Notes: generated by a model not told the origin, from the letters alone. 42,255 nucleotides of DNA from Oscillospiraceae bacterium (GCA_017847875.1 JAGASN010000007.1:1-42255); one strand, 5' to 3'. Numbered from the stretch's first letter, positions 24,057 through 32,752 are shown. Made by a program: numbers and translations.

Positions 24057-25352
24057 TCATTTTTGGTTTGGGTTACCCTTGAATTTCATGAGCATCGGGC
24101 GGAGTTCCGAAGCAAGATAAAGCGAACCCGCAACTACCAGAGCTTCGTCATCTTTAAGATTTTCAAGCGTTTCCGCAAGTGCTTCCTTTGCATTTTCCTT
24201 TGCTTCAACGTTTCTGCAATATTTCGACGCCATTTCCGCAAGTTTTTCCGGAGCAACCATTCTCGGGTTCTGAACCGGAACGGTTATAACGTGCTCAAAG
24301 CAGGGCGCAAGTTCCGCCATAACGGTTTCGCAATCCTTATCCGCCATCATTCCGCAAAGCAAAGTTCGCTTTTCCGGCAAAAATTCTCTTACGTTTACTG
24401 CAAGAGCCTTTGCCGCCTGTGGGTTATGAGCACCGTCAAGGATAACTATCGGCTCTTTTGAGCAAAGTTCAAACCTTGCGGGAAATCTTGTTGCGGCAAT
24501 TCCCTCAACAAGATGCTCATCTTTTATAACAAAATGCTTTTCCCGAAGGATACTTACGGCGGAATATACCGTAAGCAGGTTGTTTATCTGATGTTTTCCG
24601 CCAAGAGAAAGGGAAAGCTCCGTTTTTCCGACCAGAATATCCATTCCGGAAACGTCTTCGGAAACAATTTTTGCTTTGCCTGCCGCGCCTGTCACAAAAG
24701 TTGCATCAAGTTCGGCGCATTTGTTGAGCATTGTTGTAAGGACTTCCTGCTCCTGCCCCGGAGAAGTAAGAAGGGTGCATCCCGGGCGAAGAATTCCGCA
24801 TTTTTCTTCGGTGATTTTTGCAAGAGTATCGCCCAGAATTTCCGTGTGATCAAGCCCGACTGCGGTTATGATCTGCAAAACCGGTTCCGGAACAGTGTTT
24901 GTTGCGTCAAATCTTCCGCCCATTCCCGCTTCGAGCACCACAAAATCGCAATTTTCTTCCGCAAACCAAAGCATTGCGCAGGCGGTCGTTATTTCAAAAG
25001 CGTTGAGCATTGTTCCCTGCTCAAGAAGAGCGTCAGCTTCCTTTTTAACCGCTTCAACGATTTTTGCAAGGCGCTTTTTGCCGATCATTTTTCCGTTTAT
25101 CATCATTCGTTCGCGGAATTCGAGCACATAGGGAGAAATATATCTTCCGGTTTTATAACCCGCGGTGCTCAAAACCGAAGCGAGCATTGCGACGGTTGAA
25201 CCTTTTCCGTTCGTTCCGGAAATGTTTATGCTCCGGAGTTTTTCCTGCGGATTTCCAAGCCTTTCGAGAAGCTTTTTCATTTCTTCGAGAGAAGGTTCTT
25301 TTTTGAACCGCGGAAAATTCGCGATATATTCAAGGCTTTCTTCATATTCCAT
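24057..25352 (-). CDS. folC: Folylpolyglutamate synthase/dihydrofolate synthase FolC
   Basis: A 431-residue Mur-ligase-family enzyme. The ATP-binding loop INISGTNGKGSTVAMLASVL (about 44-63) and SPYVLEFRERMMING, CDFVVLEAGMGGRFDATNTV, and LGLDHTEILG-like AVGLDHTEILGDT give the folate-enzyme pattern; DGAHNPQAAK is the second ligase signature. It adds glutamate to folates and may also make dihydrofolate from dihydropteroate. Length fits the family. It is separated from valS by a terminator, but the valS-folC order is common in Firmicutes. A GAAAGG-type ribosome site is upstream of ATG. Confidence 0.95.
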   Translation of the reverse strand: MEYEESLEYIANFPRFKKEPSLEEMKKLLERLGNPQEKLRSINISGTNGKGSTVAMLASVLSTAGYKTGRYISPYVLEFRERMMINGKMIGKKRLAKIVEAVKKEADALLEQGTMLNAFEITTACAMLWFAEENCDFVVLEAGMGGRFDATNTVPEPVLQIITAVGLDHTEILGDTLAKITEEKCGILRPGCTLLTSPGQEQEVLTTMLNKCAELDATFVTGAAGKAKIVSEDVSGMDILVGKTELSLSLGGKHQINNLLTVYSAVSILREKHFVIKDEHLVEGIAATRFPARFELCSKEPIVILDGAHNPQAAKALAVNVREFLPEKRTLLCGMMADKDCETVMAELAPCFEHVITVPVQNPRMVAPEKLAEMASKYCRNVEAKENAKEALAETLENLKDDEALVVAGSLYLASELRPMLMKFKGNPNQK

Positions 25353-25374
25353 CGGTTTTTTCCGCCTTTCAATT

Positions 25375-25413
25375 AAAAAAGTTATAAGAGCCGCCGGAAA
25401 CGGCGGCTCTTTT
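25375..25413 (-). terminator. Terminator between valS and folC
   Basis: On the minus strand AAGAGCCGCCG-TTTC-CGGCGGCTCTT is followed by ATAACTTTTTT. It limits read-through from the T-box-controlled valS transcript into folC. Confidence 0.75.
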
Positions 25414-25418
25414 ATTAG

Positions 25419-25477
25419 CTGAATCCCCTCGCCACACCTTACGGTATGTGGCCCTCTCCCCTTTAGGCAAGGGGCAC
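25419..25477 (-). repeat. Isolated double-hairpin repeat unit after valS
   Basis: On the minus strand the unit begins GTGCCCCTTGCCTAAAGGGG, a first hairpin shared in form with 2452-2501, then CCACATACC-GTAA-GGTGTGG and a GCGAGGGGATTC tail. It sits between the valS stop codon and the terminator, 22 kb away from the repeat cluster at the left end, so the family is dispersed. Confidence 0.7.
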
Positions 25478-25478
25478 A

Positions 25479-28097
25479 TTATTTCATTGCTGCAATGGAT
25501 TCTTCAAGTTTTGCAAGTCTTTCTTTAAGTTTTGCAAGTCTGTCGCGTTCCGCGGCAACAACGTTTTCCGGTGCTTTGTTTACAAAACCGGGGTTCTGAA
25601 GTCTTGCTTCAAGGCCGGAAGCCTGTTTTTCACACTGTTCTTTTTCTTTGTTAAGGCGCTCAAGCTCTTTTGCCATGTCGATAAGTTCGGCCATGGGGAT
25701 ATAGATTTTTGCAGCGTCGGTAATTACCTGAACAGCGCCGGCTTTATCGAATTCAGCGTTGATGTCAACTTCGGAAGCGGAAGCAAGTTTCATAAGGAAA
25801 GGTGCTCCCTGTTCAAAAACTTCGCCGGATTCGGTTTCGATAAAGAGTTTTGCTTTCTTGGAAGGCGGAACGTTCATCTCTGCTCTGCGGTTACGGATAG
25901 CTTTGATTGCGTCCATAACTTTGGTGAAATCCTCTGCCTCTTTGGTGAAGCAATGTTCCTCGGTATATTCTGGCCATTCCGCAACCATGATGGATTCGCC
26001 TTCGTGAGGAAGTGCCTGCCAGATTTCTTCGGTGATGAAAGGCATGAACGGATGGAGAAGTTTAAGAACACCGGTGAGAACATAAACAAGAACTCTTCTT
26101 GCGGAATCTGCGGATTCTCCCTGGAGTCTTGCTTTTGCAAGTTCGATATACCAGCTGCAGTAAGTATCCCAGATGAAATCGACGATTTTCTGTTCCGCAA
26201 CGCCGATATCATAGTTTTCGATGTTTTCGGTTGCAGCCTTAACAAGGTCGTTATACTGGGAAAGGAGCCATTTATCTTCAAGAGCAAGTTCTTCGGGAAG
26301 TTCGGTTTCGTTGAAATCTTCCGGAAGGTTCATAAGAACAAATCTTGCAGCGTTCCAGAGTTTGTTTGCAAAGTTACGGCAGGAGGTTACTTTTTCGTCG
26401 GTGAAACGGGTATCGTTACCTGCGGAAATACCGGTTACGAGTGCAAGGCGGAGAGCGTCTGCGCCGAAAGTATCGATTATTTCAAGCGGGTCAATGCCGT
26501 TTCCGAGAGATTTGGACATCTTTCTGCCGAGAGCATCACGGACAAGTCCGTGGATAACAACATCGGTGAAAGGTTTCTTGCCGGTATAAGCAAGGGCGGA
26601 GAAAATCATTCTGGAAACCCAGAAAGTGATGATATCATATCCGGTTACGAGAACATTGGTAGGATAGAAATAGTTATATTCAGGGGTTTCTTCCGGCCAG
26701 CCCATGGTGCTGAAAGGCCAGAGAGCTGAGCTGAACCAGGTATCAAGGGTGTCCGGATCCTGGTGGATATTTTCGCTGTGGCAATGTTCGCAGCATTTCG
26801 GTTCACCATCAACGCAAAGGGTATCCTTTCCGCAATCGTCGCAGTACCAAACTGGGATTCTGTGACCCCACCAAAGCTGACGGCTGATGCACCAGTCGCG
26901 GATGTTTTCCATCCAATGGAAATAGTTTTTATCGAATCTTTCCGGAACAAAGCGAACGTCGCCGTCTTTTACAGCCTCGATAGCGGGTTTTGCAAGTTCC
27001 TTCATGGCAACGAACCACTGGAGAGAAACTCTCGGTTCAACGGTTGTATGGCAGCGATAGCAGGTACCAACATTGTGTTCATGGTCTTCAACGCGAACAA
27101 GGAATCCGCCTTCTTCAAGATCGGCAACAATTGCTTTTCTTGCGTCATAACGGTCCATACCTGCATATTTGGGATAATCTTCGGTGATTTTTGCGTCATC
27201 GGTCATAACGTTGATTACGGGAAGGTTATGGCGGAGACCTACTTCAAAGTCGTTGGGGTCATGCGCCGGAGTGATTTTTACAACACCGGTACCGAATTCC
27301 ATATCAACATATTCATCGGCAACAACGGGAATTTCTCTTCCGACGAGAGGAAGGGTTACGGTTTTTCCGATATAGGAAGTGTATCTTTCGTCCTTGGGGT
27401 TAACTGCAACTGCAGTATCGCCGAGAAGGGTTTCCGGACGGGTTGTTGCAAGTTCAAGCCAGCCGCTTCCATCGGTAAGCGGATAGCGAAGATGCCAGAA
27501 ATGGCCCGCCTGGTCCTCATATTCAACTTCCGCATCGGAAATGGAGGTTCCGCATTTCGGGCACCAGTTGATGATTCTTTCGCCGCGGTAGATAAGACCT
27601 TTGTTATATAGTTCCCCAAAAACTTTGCGAACCGCTTTGGAACAGCCTTCGTCAAGGGTGAATCTTTCGCGTTCCCAATCGCAGGAACAGCCGAGAGTTT
27701 TAAGCTGTTTTACAATGGTGCCGCCATAGTTCTTTTTCCATTCCCATGCTCTTTCAAGGAATCCTTCGCGGCCGACGTCGTCTTTGGAAAGACCTTCCGC
27801 TCTCATATTTTCAACGATTTTAACTTCGGTTGCAATGGAAGCATGGTCGGTGCCGGGCATCCAGAGGGCTTCATAGCCCTGCATTCTCTTCATACGGATA
27901 AGAATATCCTGAATGGTGTTGTCAAGAGCATGGCCCATATGGAGCTTACCGGTGATGTTTGGCGGCGGAATTACGATTGTGAAAGGTTTCTTTTCCGGGT
28001 TAACTTCTGCGTGGAAATAGCCTCCGTCGAGCCAGAACTGATAGATGCGTTTTTCCACCTGCGCAGGATCATAGGTTTTGTCAAGTTCTTTGCGCAT
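25479..28097 (-). CDS. valS: Valyl-tRNA synthetase
   Basis: An 872-residue class I aminoacyl-tRNA synthetase. The catalytic motifs are [17 protein letters not shown] (HIGH form HMGH) and [12 protein letters not shown]; the CP1 editing domain includes [17 protein letters not shown]; a C-terminal coiled-coil arm ([26 protein letters not shown]) closes the protein. It charges tRNA-Val and edits threonine. The ATG at 28097 ([13 protein letters not shown]) is chosen because a GAGGAAAA site lies upstream and the family begins here. The reading frame happens to stay open through the whole T-box leader up to 28424, but that part is leader RNA, not protein. Confidence 0.97.
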   Translation of the reverse strand: MRKELDKTYDPAQVEKRIYQFWLDGGYFHAEVNPEKKPFTIVIPPPNITGKLHMGHALDNTIQDILIRMKRMQGYEALWMPGTDHASIATEVKIVENMRAEGLSKDDVGREGFLERAWEWKKNYGGTIVKQLKTLGCSCDWERERFTLDEGCSKAVRKVFGELYNKGLIYRGERIINWCPKCGTSISDAEVEYEDQAGHFWHLRYPLTDGSGWLELATTRPETLLGDTAVAVNPKDERYTSYIGKTVTLPLVGREIPVVADEYVDMEFGTGVVKITPAHDPNDFEVGLRHNLPVINVMTDDAKITEDYPKYAGMDRYDARKAIVADLEEGGFLVRVEDHEHNVGTCYRCHTTVEPRVSLQWFVAMKELAKPAIEAVKDGDVRFVPERFDKNYFHWMENIRDWCISRQLWWGHRIPVWYCDDCGKDTLCVDGEPKCCEHCHSENIHQDPDTLDTWFSSALWPFSTMGWPEETPEYNYFYPTNVLVTGYDIITFWVSRMIFSALAYTGKKPFTDVVIHGLVRDALGRKMSKSLGNGIDPLEIIDTFGADALRLALVTGISAGNDTRFTDEKVTSCRNFANKLWNAARFVLMNLPEDFNETELPEELALEDKWLLSQYNDLVKAATENIENYDIGVAEQKIVDFIWDTYCSWYIELAKARLQGESADSARRVLVYVLTGVLKLLHPFMPFITEEIWQALPHEGESIMVAEWPEYTEEHCFTKEAEDFTKVMDAIKAIRNRRAEMNVPPSKKAKLFIETESGEVFEQGAPFLMKLASASEVDINAEFDKAGAVQVITDAAKIYIPMAELIDMAKELERLNKEKEQCEKQASGLEARLQNPGFVNKAPENVVAAERDRLAKLKERLAKLEESIAAMK

Positions 28098-28147
28098 TTC
28101 TGATTTTCCTCTTTCTTTAATATATTTCCGTTTTAGCTTTGGGAAAA

Positions 28148-28440
28148 ATAAAAAAACTCGTCCCAAAGAAATTTTTCTTTGAGACGAGCTTGTAATATCA
28201 ACAGACCCGCGGTACCACTCAAATTGCATCCGCCAAAAGGCGGACACCGCTCTTTGGAAGCAACGGATAATGCTTCCGGGACACTTACGCAGCCTTTCGC
28301 GGAAGGGTTCTAATCGCCTTTCGGTTTTCTTCCCTTCGGCTCCGAAGCTACAGCGCAAAGCAACCGTTTTCCGGCTTTCACCAACCGCCGGCTCTCTTTC
28401 AAAAACAGCTTTTGCAAAGCGCACTCTTCATCATAGCCTT
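28148..28440 (-). ncRNA. T-box leader controlling valS
   Basis: Reading on the minus strand, the leader contains a Stem I with AAGAGAG and GGTTGGTGAAA elements near 28375-28400, and the T-box core TGGTACCGCGGG at 28206-28217. TGGT would pair with the ACCA end of uncharged tRNA-Val. It is followed by a terminator whose 5' arm CTCGTCTC (28182-28189) can alternatively pair with the T-box segment GAG. The stem base (GAAG/CTTC) encloses a loop with UGUAG, in which GUA, a valine codon, is the likely specifier. This is a transcriptional on-switch when valyl-tRNA is scarce. The exact stem borders are approximate. Confidence 0.9.
28150..28189 (-). terminator. T-box terminator hairpin
   Basis: On the minus strand CTCGTCTCAAAGAAA-AA-TTTCTTTGGGACGAG is followed by seven T. 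This is the off-state structure of the valS T-box; its 5' arm competes with the antiterminator. Confidence 0.88.
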
Positions 28441-28454
28441 TAGATAACATAAGG

Positions 28455-28483
28455 ATTATAACACCCCATAAAATTATTGTCAA
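28455..28483 (-). promoter_or_regulatory. Promoter of the valS T-box transcript
   Basis: On the minus strand, consensus TTGACA (28478-28483), a 17-base spacer and consensus TATAAT (28455-28460). Transcription would begin just before the T-box Stem I. Confidence 0.92.
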
Positions 28484-28496
28484 GACACAAATTATA

Positions 28497-28525
28497 TTGA
28501 CAATTTATCCTTTCAGGAGTATAAT
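28497..28525 (+). promoter_or_regulatory. Promoter of the GNAT gene
   Basis: TTGACA (28497-28502), a 17-base spacer and TATAAT (28520-28525), both perfect. It is back to back with the valS promoter, with 13 bases between the two -35 boxes. Confidence 0.92.
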
Positions 28526-28565
28526 TCAGTTGTAAAAATTTGTCTTTTGGGGAGGAATTTTAAAA

Positions 28566-29051
28566 ATGTCTCAGATGGATTATAAATACAGAGTTAATTT
28601 TGTAAAAGGCACCACCGAAAAATGGGACGAATATGTCAAAATTTTCGATAAAAGCCCTCTTTATGACCACTATTTCAAAGATACTGATACCCTCCGTGAA
28701 TGGGTTTATGGTCCTCTTGAAAACGGAAACGTAATTATTGCCGAAACCGAAAAAGGCGAACCCGTCGGTCTTATGGTATATGATATGATGGGTATGTACG
28801 GCGAACTTCCCTATCTTGCTCTTCTCGGCGTTAAAGACGGCTACCGCGGAAAAGGAATCGGTGACCAGCTTATCGACATCTATCTCGGAATCTGCAAACA
28901 GATGGGATTCGACAAAGCATTCATCGCTGTTTCCGACTTCAACCCGAGAGCAAAAGCCCTTTATCAGAAAAAAGGCTTCAAACCCCTTCTTCTCGTTCCC
29001 GATCTTCTTAAAAAAGGAATCGGCGAATGGCTTCTTATGAAAACCCTTTAA
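28566..29051 (+). CDS. GNAT-family N-acetyltransferase
   Basis: A 161-residue acetyltransferase. The acetyl-CoA binding segment is ALLGVKDGYRGKGIGDQLIDIYLGICKQMG, with the R/Q-x-x-G-x-G/A pattern in YRGKGIGDQL, and the final motif is FNPRAKALYQKKGFKPLLL. The N-terminal part (WDEYVKIFDKSPLYDHYF) is not assigned. It is a single-gene transcript with a strong promoter, a GGGGAGG ribosome site and a terminator. The acceptor substrate is unknown. Confidence 0.88.
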   Translation: MSQMDYKYRVNFVKGTTEKWDEYVKIFDKSPLYDHYFKDTDTLREWVYGPLENGNVIIAETEKGEPVGLMVYDMMGMYGELPYLALLGVKDGYRGKGIGDQLIDIYLGICKQMGFDKAFIAVSDFNPRAKALYQKKGFKPLLLVPDLLKKGIGEWLLMKTL

Positions 29052-29052
29052 T

Positions 29053-29090
29053 AAAAAACCTGACCCGTCCGGAAGGACGGGTCTTTTTAT
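29053..29090. terminator. Terminator after the GNAT gene
   Basis: The hairpin GACCCGTCC-GGAA-GGACGGGTC is followed by five T, with six A upstream, so it can serve both the GNAT gene and the opposing XRE gene. Confidence 0.85.
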
Positions 29091-29302
29091 TTATTAACTT
29101 TAGGATTATCTGTTCTATTAAGCAAGTAATCAATGCTTACGTTATAATATTCCGCCAGTTTTATCAATACTTCTGCAGTTAATGAAATTATACCGTTCTC
29201 ATATTGAGAATAAGTATTTTGAGATACATTCAAATATTTAGCTACGTCTTTTTGCTTAATGTCATTATCTTCTCTGATACTTCTTAAGTTTTTATATTGC
29301 AT
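29087..29302 (-). CDS. XRE-family helix-turn-helix regulator
   Basis: A 71-residue protein that is one HTH domain: NLRSIREDNDIKQKDVAKYLNVSQNTYSQYENGIISLTAEVLIKLAEYYNVSIDYLLNRTD has the typical XRE helices and the SQYENG turn. It ends just after the domain, so it is probably a dimeric repressor of its own locus. The ATG at 29302 has GAGGTGG upstream; the longer frame from 29356 runs across the operator and is rejected. It is divergent from a 63-residue putative lipoprotein, and a perfect palindrome (29329-29347) lies between them. Confidence 0.88.
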   Translation of the reverse strand: MQYKNLRSIREDNDIKQKDVAKYLNVSQNTYSQYENGIISLTAEVLIKLAEYYNVSIDYLLNRTDNPKVNK

Positions 29303-29321
29303 AATATCCACCTCAAGTTTA

Positions 29322-29350
29322 TTATGCAATATCTGTAATACAGATATAAT
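29322..29350. promoter_or_regulatory. Divergent promoter region with a 19-base palindromic operator
   Basis: ATATCTG-TAATA-CAGATAT at 29329-29347 is a perfect inverted repeat. On the plus strand it occupies the spacer of a promoter TTATGC-17-TATAAT (29322-29350). On the minus strand it occupies the spacer of TTATAT-17-CATAAT (29321-29349). A repressor bound here could block both directions. The XRE protein at 29087-29302 is the obvious candidate. Confidence 0.7.
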
Positions 29351-29381
29351 GTACATAGAAGAAAATTTAGGAGGACTTAAT

Positions 29382-29573
29382 ATGAGCGGAAAAGTTTGGG
29401 CAATAGTAATTGTCGTTATTTTACTTGCTTTAATAGGCAGCTGTGGCGGAGAAAGTGAATACGAAAGAGCTGGAAATGAGTTTAGTTCTTGGGTAAATAC
29501 AGACCCAAATGGTTGGACCGATACTCAGAAAGACTATTTCAACAATTTTATGGAATGGTCTGACAATCATTGA
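29382..29573 (+). CDS. Small putative lipoprotein or membrane peptide
   Basis: A 63-residue product: MSGKVWAIVIVVILLALIGSC is a short basic-hydrophobic signal ending in a lipobox-like IGSC (Cys21), followed by an acidic soluble part (ESEYERAGNEFSSWVNTDPN, then DTQKDYFNNFMEWSDNH). It could be a lipoprotein of about 43 mature residues or a single-pass peptide. An AGGAGG site is at the proper distance. No family is recognised. It is controlled by the divergent XRE/operator region, and a terminator follows directly. The longer frame from 29259 would include the promoter and is not used. Confidence 0.72.
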   Translation: MSGKVWAIVIVVILLALIGSCGGESEYERAGNEFSSWVNTDPNGWTDTQKDYFNNFMEWSDNH

Positions 29574-29580
29574 TTTTACT

Positions 29581-29613
29581 AAAAAACCCGTCCTTTCGGA
29601 CGGGTCTTTTTTT
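29581..29613. terminator. Terminator between the small lipoprotein and the flavodoxin-like gene
   Basis: The hairpin ACCCGTCC-TTTC-GGACGGGT is followed by seven T and preceded by six A. It can work for both converging genes. Its stem closely resembles the terminator at 29053, which flanks the other side of the XRE/lipoprotein pair. Confidence 0.85.
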
Positions 29614-30100
29614 ATAACTTATTATACCATTCAAGTACCTTGGAAAGGTTTCCTTCCGAAACATAATCGCCGCCTTTAACAAGAAGTTCCAGCATGGCTT
29701 CTTCTTCCGGACTGCGGTTTTTCTTTTTTGACATAAATTTCGTGAGCATTTTTATTCCAAAAGCGTAACTGCCTTTGAGCTTTTCGCGGTTCATTCCCGC
29801 CTGGACGTTAAAAACCGGAAAATCTTCCGGAACGCCGCAGTTTTTTCTGATGGTTTCAACAAGCGCTCCGGTGGGAGCAAGGCTTGTTCCGATAATCGCT
29901 TTTATATCGTAATTCTTTGCTGCTTTTTTATAACCGAAAACGCTTCCGGCCATAAGCCAGCCCATATATATCACCGCCGTTCCATTTTCCGGCGGATTTT
30001 CGGCAGAAAAAAACGGAAGCCCCGTTTTTTCGCCGAGGATTTTTGCATATCTTTCGGTAAATCCGGTGTTGGAATTATATAAAATTGCGGAAGGTTTCAT
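29612..30100 (-). CDS. Flavodoxin-like protein
   Basis: A 162-residue protein. The start ILYNSNTGFTERYAKILGEKTGL matches the FMN-phosphate loop of flavodoxins (SxTGxT), and VIYMGWLMAGSVFGYKKAAK corresponds to the next strand and loop. The C-terminal third (GSYAFGIKMLTKFMSKKKNRSPEEEAMLELLVKGGDYV) differs from short flavodoxins and resembles flavodoxin-domain proteins related to HemG. A role in electron transfer is likely; the partner is unknown. The ATG at 30100 is preceded by AAAGGAGG. Confidence 0.78.
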   Translation of the reverse strand: MKPSAILYNSNTGFTERYAKILGEKTGLPFFSAENPPENGTAVIYMGWLMAGSVFGYKKAAKNYDIKAIIGTSLAPTGALVETIRKNCGVPEDFPVFNVQAGMNREKLKGSYAFGIKMLTKFMSKKKNRSPEEEAMLELLVKGGDYVSEGNLSKVLEWYNKL

Positions 30101-30191
30101 CAAAATCGCCTCCTTTTTGTTTCTTTGATAATTCTAACATAATAAAATTCCTTCCGCAACCTGTGGTTGCGGAATTTCAAACCAAAAGCGG

Positions 30192-30220
30192 TTGTTAAAA
30201 AGCCTTTGTTCTGCTAAAAT
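30192..30220 (+). promoter_or_regulatory. Promoter of the XRE-membrane regulator gene
   Basis: TTGTTA (30192-30197), a 17-base spacer and TAAAAT (30215-30220), giving a leader of about 20 bases before AAAGGAGG. The -35 and -10 boxes are each one or two bases off consensus. Confidence 0.65.
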
Positions 30221-30245
30221 AAAATCAGAAAAAGGAGGCGGTTTT

Positions 30246-30947
30246 ATGGAATTCGGCGAAAAACTTTCCGCCGCAAGAAAAGTCAAAGGCTTTTCTCAAG
30301 AGGAACTTGCCGCAAAAATTGATGTTTCGCGCCAGGCTGTTTCAAAATGGGAAAACGGCACAGCCCAGCCGGAAACCGCAAACATTTTAAAACTTTGCGA
30401 AGTTCTCGAAGTTTCTCCAAACGAACTTTTCGGATATGAAGAAAAATTTTCCGTTTCTGCCGGACCAAAAAAGCAAAAATCCGGAAAAATATTTCTTGTT
30501 ATAATCGCCGCCGTTATTCTTTTTTCTGCTTTTTTGATTTGGGTAGATGAAACCCGCGGTACAAATCGCTATTATGACAAAACCCTTCCTATCCCCATAA
30601 CAAATCTTGATATCCATGTTCCCGGCGAACAGCCGGACGAAGGTTTTCTTTCTGTTGAACTTGTTGCAACTTTTAAAACGGTAAAATCTTTCCAAACTTT
30701 CAGATTTACTGTTTCTGGAATAGATTCCGAGGGAAAAACCTTTACTGAAGATTTTTCCGCGACAAAAAACGGTCCAAAATATGACAGCTGTTCCGCTCTC
30801 ATAAAAGTTCCCGTTGGCGGTGAATTTGATTTAATAATTACCTCAACGGAATGGTCAAGAAGTTCTTCAAAAATCATCGGGAAAATATATAACATAACAG
30901 AAAAAGGAATTTCTTTTGAATCTTATCCGGACAACGAATTATATTAA
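30246..30947 (+). CDS. Membrane-bound XRE-family regulator
   Basis: A 233-residue protein: an N-terminal HTH (GEKLSAARKVKGFSQEELAAKIDVSRQAVSKWENGTAQPETANILKLCEVLEVSPNELFGY), a linker, one membrane helix (about 78-97, IFLVIIAAVILFSAFLIWV), then an extracellular domain of about 130 residues with beta-rich segments (VELVATFKTVKSFQTFRFTVSGID). This is a one-component arrangement in which an external cue could alter DNA binding in the cytoplasm. No known sensor domain was recognised outside. The ATG at 30246 follows AAAGGAGG; the frame starting at 30192 would include the promoter. Confidence 0.82.
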   Translation: MEFGEKLSAARKVKGFSQEELAAKIDVSRQAVSKWENGTAQPETANILKLCEVLEVSPNELFGYEEKFSVSAGPKKQKSGKIFLVIIAAVILFSAFLIWVDETRGTNRYYDKTLPIPITNLDIHVPGEQPDEGFLSVELVATFKTVKSFQTFRFTVSGIDSEGKTFTEDFSATKNGPKYDSCSALIKVPVGGEFDLIITSTEWSRSSSKIIGKIYNITEKGISFESYPDNELY

Positions 30948-30980
30948 AAAAACCGCCCTGCCGGGCGGTTTTCTTTTTTT
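30946..30980. terminator. Terminator between the XRE-membrane gene and the PrsA-like gene
   Basis: The hairpin AACCGCCC-TG-CCGGGCGGTT has seven A before it and TTCTTTTTTT after it. It can end both converging transcripts. Confidence 0.85.
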
Positions 30981-30988
30981 CCTAAAAA

Positions 30989-32752
30989 TTATTCTTCGGT
31001 TTCTTCGGAAACTTCTTCAGCTTCTTCTTCGGAAGGATTTTCCTCAAAAGCTTCCTCCGCAAGAAGTTCCTCTTCGGTAAGGTCTTCGTCGGTAGCCTCA
31101 AGAACAGATTCTTCGGTTTCTTCGGATTCAGTCATTTCTTCCTGTTCCGGTTTTTTCTTTACGTTTTTAATGATGATAATAATGCAAACAACGATAATCG
31201 CAATAAGAACGCCGATGATGATTCCGGTATAGGATTTAACTTCCTTTTCCTCTTCCTCGGTGGGTTCGTTTCCTGCGGCTTCGTTTGCGGCGTTTACAAT
31301 ATCATCGATCATTCCGCCTACATTTGCCATTTCTTCGGTTTCTTCAACGGAAACGGAAGCTTTGCATTCTGCGATAAGCGCAGCCATTCTTTCCTGGGTT
31401 ACTGCGGGTTTAATGGTGCTCTGAAGGTTGTTGTCGCCAATTCCGACAAAATACATGATGTGGTAACCGAACTGGGTTTTAACAATTCCGTTATCTCCGG
31501 TAACTCTTGCTTCATCAAAGCACCAATCGTTAAATTCGGTAACCATCTTACCTTTTTTAACGTTTTGATAAATTCCGCCCTGAGCGGCGTTTCCGTCCTG
31601 GGAATTTTCAACGGCAAGAGCGGAAAAAGCTTCTTCGGTCTGTTCGCCGGCAAGATAGCTTTCATAAATTTCGCTTGCTTTTTTCTCTGCTTCTGCCCAG
31701 GCTTCTTCGCTTTTGTTACCGTTTTCATCTTCTTCGGGCTTAATAAGGATATGACGGACGTTTACATAGTCATAATCCGGATCAACGCGTTCCTCGAACA
31801 TAACGGTAAGGTAGCTCTGATATTCCTCATCGTGATAAACCATTGTTTCGCCGGCGGTTCTTGCTTCATCAAAAAGCCATTCGGAAACTTCATCAATTCC
31901 GGTGGCGGTATATCCCGCTCCGGCTAAAAGAGTTGCGTCGCCTTCGTCAAAAAGTTTCTTGTGTTCTTCGTCTTTGGTATATTCTTTGGCAAGAGCGTTG
32001 AATTCTTCCCCGGTATGAACTTCCGCAAGGGCATTTGCCTGTGCTTCCGCTTCTTCCTGGCTAAGAGCTTCTTCGCCTTCCTCCGCTTCTCCATAGAAGG
32101 AAGAATAGTAACGGAAATCAACGGTATCTATATCCTTTTTGTTGGCTTTGTAATAAGCTTCTATATCCTCTTCGGAAACTTCGATTTTTTCGTTGCAGTC
32201 CTGAAGATATGCATCGGCAAAAATCTGGATTTCGGTTACTTTTTTAAGAGATTCAATGCTTGCATTTTCGCCGTAGTTAAAGAAAAGATATTCGTCAACG
32301 GTCATTCCGTTTTCTGCGGCAAAAGCTTCGATTTGTTCGTCAAAGGAATCAATATCTTTTTTCTGTTCTTCGGAAAGAACAAATCCTTCTGAAATGGCTT
32401 TTTCATAAACACCGACTATTGTTGTGGCGGAATCTTTTGCAAGAGTAAGGATGTTGTCGTGCCAGGAAACGTTTTCTCCCGCCATCTGGTCTTCAAGAGG
32501 TTTGGAAACGTCCATAATCTGGGAAACATCGATTCCATAGCTTGCATAGGTGTAATAAAGATCGGTATAAATTTCGTTGAAGGCGGAAATATACATGCAG
32601 TTCATATCTTCAACGGTAAATTCCATTTCTCCGATTTTAATTGCAACCGGAGATTCTCCTCCGTTTTCTTCCGGTGCTTTTTCGGAAGAACATCCGGCAA
32701 AAGCGGAAATCAAAAGCATTGCGGCAAGAAGAACCGCAAAAAATCTTTTCAT
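30989..32752 (-). CDS. PrsA-like foldase lipoprotein with C-terminal membrane helix
   Basis: A 587-residue protein. The N-terminus is a lipoprotein signal ending AFAGC (Cys near 20; Phe at -3 is not the commonest choice). A SurA/PrsA-like helical part and a parvulin domain (VRHILIKPEEDENGNKSEEAW...GGIYQNVKKGKMVTEFNDWCFDEARVTGDNGIVKTQFGYHIMYF) follow. Then comes a membrane helix (GIIIGVLIAIIVVCIIIIIKNVKKK, about 500-525) and an acidic tail of about 60 residues (TESEETEESVLEATDEDLTEEELLAEEAFEEN). Family members fold proteins outside the membrane. A second anchor and a cytoplasmic acidic tail are unusual. The ATG at 32752 has AAAGGA 11 bases upstream. The paralogous gene lies just upstream. Confidence 0.85.
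   Translation of the reverse strand: MKRFFAVLLAAMLLISAFAGCSSEKAPEENGGESPVAIKIGEMEFTVEDMNCMYISAFNEIYTDLYYTYASYGIDVSQIMDVSKPLEDQMAGENVSWHDNILTLAKDSATTIVGVYEKAISEGFVLSEEQKKDIDSFDEQIEAFAAENGMTVDEYLFFNYGENASIESLKKVTEIQIFADAYLQDCNEKIEVSEEDIEAYYKANKKDIDTVDFRYYSSFYGEAEEGEEALSQEEAEAQANALAEVHTGEEFNALAKEYTKDEEHKKLFDEGDATLLAGAGYTATGIDEVSEWLFDEARTAGETMVYHDEEYQSYLTVMFEERVDPDYDYVNVRHILIKPEEDENGNKSEEAWAEAEKKASEIYESYLAGEQTEEAFSALAVENSQDGNAAQGGIYQNVKKGKMVTEFNDWCFDEARVTGDNGIVKTQFGYHIMYFVGIGDNNLQSTIKPAVTQERMAALIAECKASVSVEETEEMANVGGMIDDIVNAANEAAGNEPTEEEEKEVKSYTGIIIGVLIAIIVVCIIIIIKNVKKKPEQEEMTESEETEESVLEATDEDLTEEELLAEEAFEENPSEEEAEEVSEETEE

Noticed and set aside
28098..28424. N-terminal extension of valS (open to 28424)
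   Set aside because: It runs through the T-box leader, has no ribosome site, and the family starts at the MRKEL ATG with a proper upstream site.
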